Origin: Dyadobacter crusticola DSM 16708
GTDB taxonomy: Bacteria; Bacteroidota; Bacteroidia; Cytophagales; Spirosomataceae
DNA: 64,000 nt
NCBI RefSeq assembly: GCF_000701505.1
Contig: NZ_JNJB01000005.1
Span: forward strand, 1 to 64,000
Direction: 5' to 3'
Positions within the stretch are counted from its first letter, which is position 1. Each line of letters begins with the position of its first letter. The translations under genes and the position numbers were made by a program. A model generated the notes under the pieces. It saw nothing but the letters and a program-made list of their open reading frames with translations. It made no database searches and was not told the DNA's origin. Shown piece by piece: positions 62,088 to 64,000 of this stretch.

Positions 62088-62147
62088 GGCTATCGGCTAC
62101 CAGCTAATGGCTAACCGCTAAAAGCTCACAGCTACCAGCCTACCGCC
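62088..62147. repeat. Degenerate short tandem repeat after the arylsulfatase gene
   Basis: Units built on AGCTA/GGCTA separated by three to five bases occur about nine times (for example ATCGGCTATCGGCTACCAGC). The unit is not precise enough for a microsatellite count. It lies just outside the arylsulfatase stop codon. Confidence 0.6.
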
Positions 62148-63794
62148 TCAAAATGCCGGCGGCCTCCTGTCCGGTCGTGTAGCCTGTGCTCCGATCGGAT
62201 TGGCAGGTTTGATCTTTTCGTAATCAACCACACCGGTCCTTTCCGCCCAACGCGTGTAATCAGCCGAGAGCTCATTGACGATATCTGTTCTGCTGGCTGC
62301 AATGTCTGTAGTCTCGCCGCGGTCGGTTTCCAGATCGTACAGCTCCCATTTGTAAGCAGGAAAAGTTGACACGATTTTCCATTTTCCCTTCCTCACCGCC
62401 CGGTTGCCCGCGCGCTCCCAGAAGATCGGCTCTCCTCCCCTGTCCACAACCTCGGCCTTGCCCGTCATTACAGGCAGCAGACTTTTACCTGGCAGCGGAT
62501 TGGTATTTATACCTTTCATCAAAGCGGGGTAAGCTGCTTTTGCCAAATCGTAAAACGTGGGCGCAAGATCAATGAGGTGTCCTGTACCTTTTACGATTGT
62601 TCCGGCTTTGATCTGCTTCGGGAACCAGGCAATAAATGGCGCACTGATCCCACCTTCATGCATGTTGTTCTTGTAGGCCGAATGCGGCGTATTGGATACA
62701 TAAGCCCAGGGCTGGTCCTGGTACACGTACGAACCGGCTGTCCCGGCCGGACCTGAGTTGCGCTGCGGTTTCCGGGGCGAAGCGCCTGCGTAGCCGCCCT
62801 GTGCACCATTGTCCGAGATAAAGATAATAAGTGTGTTATCGTCTTTCTTCAATGCTTTCAGCCGCTCCCGCAGCTTGCCGATGTTCTGATCTACCCGGTC
62901 GACCATTGCTGCGTAGATTTCCATTTTCCGTTCCCAAAGCAGCTTTTCATCATAGGGAACGTTGTCCCAAAGCGGCACATCGGGATCGCGTTGCGCCACT
63001 GCCTGTTTGGGATCTGCAATACCAAGTTCTTCCTGCCGGCGGAGCCGCTCCTGCCGCAGCGAGTCCCAGCCGATGCTGTACCTGCCTTTGTATCGGGCAA
63101 TGTCAGCTTCGTGTGCCTGCAATGGCCAGTGCGGCGCATTGTAGGCCAGGTAGAGAAAGAATGGCTTGGCTGTTTTGCTCTGCTCTTCGAGGAAGGAAAT
63201 GGCGTGGTCGGTGATCTCGTCGGTCAGGTACTTGTCTGGCGGCAGGTTAATGCGTTTGTTATCCTCCACCAGTTCCACTTTCGGACCGTTCCCGTATTTA
63301 CCGATATCAAAATAGTTGCTCGCGCCGTTGATAAAGCCGTAAAACCGATCGAAGCCGCGCTGGTTTGGCCAGGCCAGACTATCGTTTCCGACATGCCATT
63401 TTCCACTCAAAAGTGTACTATAACCTGCATTCCGAAGCACCTCACCGAATGTGAGCGACTCTTTGTTCAGGTAACCCTGGTAAGCGGGCAGCCCCAGGTT
63501 TACATTGAAATACCCTACTCCGGCTTTGTGCGGATATTGGCCCGTAATCAACGAAGCGCGGGTGGGCGCGCAGATCGAATTGTTGTAGAACTCACGAAAA
63601 CGAACGCCCTCGCTGGCAAGCTGATCAATGTTTGGCGTCTTGATTTCAGAGCCGTAGGCACCAATGTCAGAGTAGCCCAGGTCGTCGACCATGACCAGGA
63701 TGATGTTCGGGCGCGGGTCGGGCGCGTTCTTCTTTTGGGCAAATACAGGCGAGACGCCCAAAAGAGCAAGCGAAAAAAAGGTAGAGAGCTTCAT
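62148..63794 (-). CDS. Secreted arylsulfatase
   Basis: From ATG 63794 the protein has 548 residues with a signal peptide (FFSLALLGVSPVFAQ). Sulfatase motifs are RPNIILVMVDDLGYSDIGAY, CAPTRASLITGQYPHKAGVG (Cys75 for formylglycine, CxPTR variant), LSGKWHVG, NAPHWPLQAH, IIFISDNGAQGGYAG and MHEGGISAPFIAWFP. It is typical of the S1_4-like arylsulfatases. Maturation needs a sulfatase-modifying enzyme not present here. An in-frame ATG at 63818 would precede the signal peptide and is less likely. Confidence 0.92.
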   Translation of the reverse strand: MKLSTFFSLALLGVSPVFAQKKNAPDPRPNIILVMVDDLGYSDIGAYGSEIKTPNIDQLASEGVRFREFYNNSICAPTRASLITGQYPHKAGVGYFNVNLGLPAYQGYLNKESLTFGEVLRNAGYSTLLSGKWHVGNDSLAWPNQRGFDRFYGFINGASNYFDIGKYGNGPKVELVEDNKRINLPPDKYLTDEITDHAISFLEEQSKTAKPFFLYLAYNAPHWPLQAHEADIARYKGRYSIGWDSLRQERLRRQEELGIADPKQAVAQRDPDVPLWDNVPYDEKLLWERKMEIYAAMVDRVDQNIGKLRERLKALKKDDNTLIIFISDNGAQGGYAGASPRKPQRNSGPAGTAGSYVYQDQPWAYVSNTPHSAYKNNMHEGGISAPFIAWFPKQIKAGTIVKGTGHLIDLAPTFYDLAKAAYPALMKGINTNPLPGKSLLPVMTGKAEVVDRGGEPIFWERAGNRAVRKGKWKIVSTFPAYKWELYDLETDRGETTDIAASRTDIVNELSADYTRWAERTGVVDYEKIKPANPIGAQATRPDRRPPAF

Positions 63795-63904
63795 AGTTAA
63801 ACACCGGCTTTTAAGCAATATAGATCAACCCGAACTTGTCAGAACAGGAATAAAAAAATACGCGTGAGACGATCCTGCCGGTGGTTAACAGAATACTCTA
63901 TAAA

Positions 63905-63935
63905 TTTGATAGACAAAGTAAAGTGTTTATCTTTG
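63905..63935 (+). promoter_or_regulatory. Bacteroidota-type promoter reading off the window
   Basis: TTTG (63905-63908) and TATCTTTG (63928-63935) are separated by 19 bp, a full match to TTTG(n19)TAnnTTTG. No gene begins in the remaining 65 bases, so the transcribed gene lies beyond position 64000. Confidence 0.65.
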
Positions 63936-64000
63936 AACAGCCAAGAAATATTTTCAAAAAACTCACTTCTACTCAGAAACTGATCGCAACTTTACTGCCC

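Overview
The window reads as chromosome of a Bacteroidota bacterium of the Cytophagales, most like Dyadobacter or a relative in the Spirosomaceae (genus-level inference only). The sequence shows two SusC/SusD pairs, an ECF sigma/FecR pair in front of a SusC with an STN domain, type IX secretion C-terminal sorting domains, many lipoproteins, and promoters of the Bacteroidota form TTG(n19-21)TAnnTTTG. Coding is dense on both strands and convergent genes are separated by strong hairpins.

Layout. 1-1130: a decaying edge with a partial IS3-type orfA, a broken XRE regulator and a frameshifted exported protein. 1150-6322: a secreted T9SS nuclease and a PhoD-type phosphatase. 6720-9455: genomic debris and a 2.4 kb remnant of an element integrated at the 3' end of a tRNA-Lys gene; it is bounded by a 16 bp repeat and holds a broken tyrosine recombinase and an intact/broken pair of zinc-ribbon paralogues. 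9532-9691: a tRNA-Lys relic and the tRNA promoter. 9686-23885: core and housekeeping genes (SH3 protein, CHRD lipoprotein, rhlE, cbpM/cbpA, VF530 protein, Gfo/Idh oxidoreductase, Ada-like methyltransferase, miaA operon, citrate synthase, pdxH, DUF349 protein). 23999-24981: tRNA-Thr followed by a toxin-antitoxin-like GNAT module whose first gene has only 58 codons. 25816-29743: a TonB receptor with a beta-propeller phytase. 29837-36587: ECF sigma, FecR, SusC and SusD without any enzyme. 36670-42005: stress and redox genes (DUF892, zinc alcohol dehydrogenase, FAD/Rieske protein, sorbosone-dehydrogenase-like lipoprotein). 42174-45502: LysR regulator, ferredoxin reductase, ferredoxin, ABM monooxygenase and DinB protein.

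45509-57424 is a 12 kb single-strand polysaccharide utilisation locus: SusC, SusD, two small surface lipoproteins, then an alginate-lyase-fold protein, a heparinase II/III-like protein and a PL8-like lyase. This points to a uronic-acid polymer attacked by beta-elimination. 57579-58974 is a TetR/short-chain-dehydrogenase pair with two palindromic operators. 59286-63794 carries two sulfatases around a rhodanese-thioredoxin fusion with a substituted catalytic cysteine. The sulfatases may serve the neighbouring lyase locus, which is inference.

Three secreted or surface systems (nuclease, PhoD, phytase) suggest organic phosphorus scavenging. The most interesting items are the three-fold lyase locus, the GNAT two-gene module, the tRNA-Lys integration remnant and the double TetR operator.
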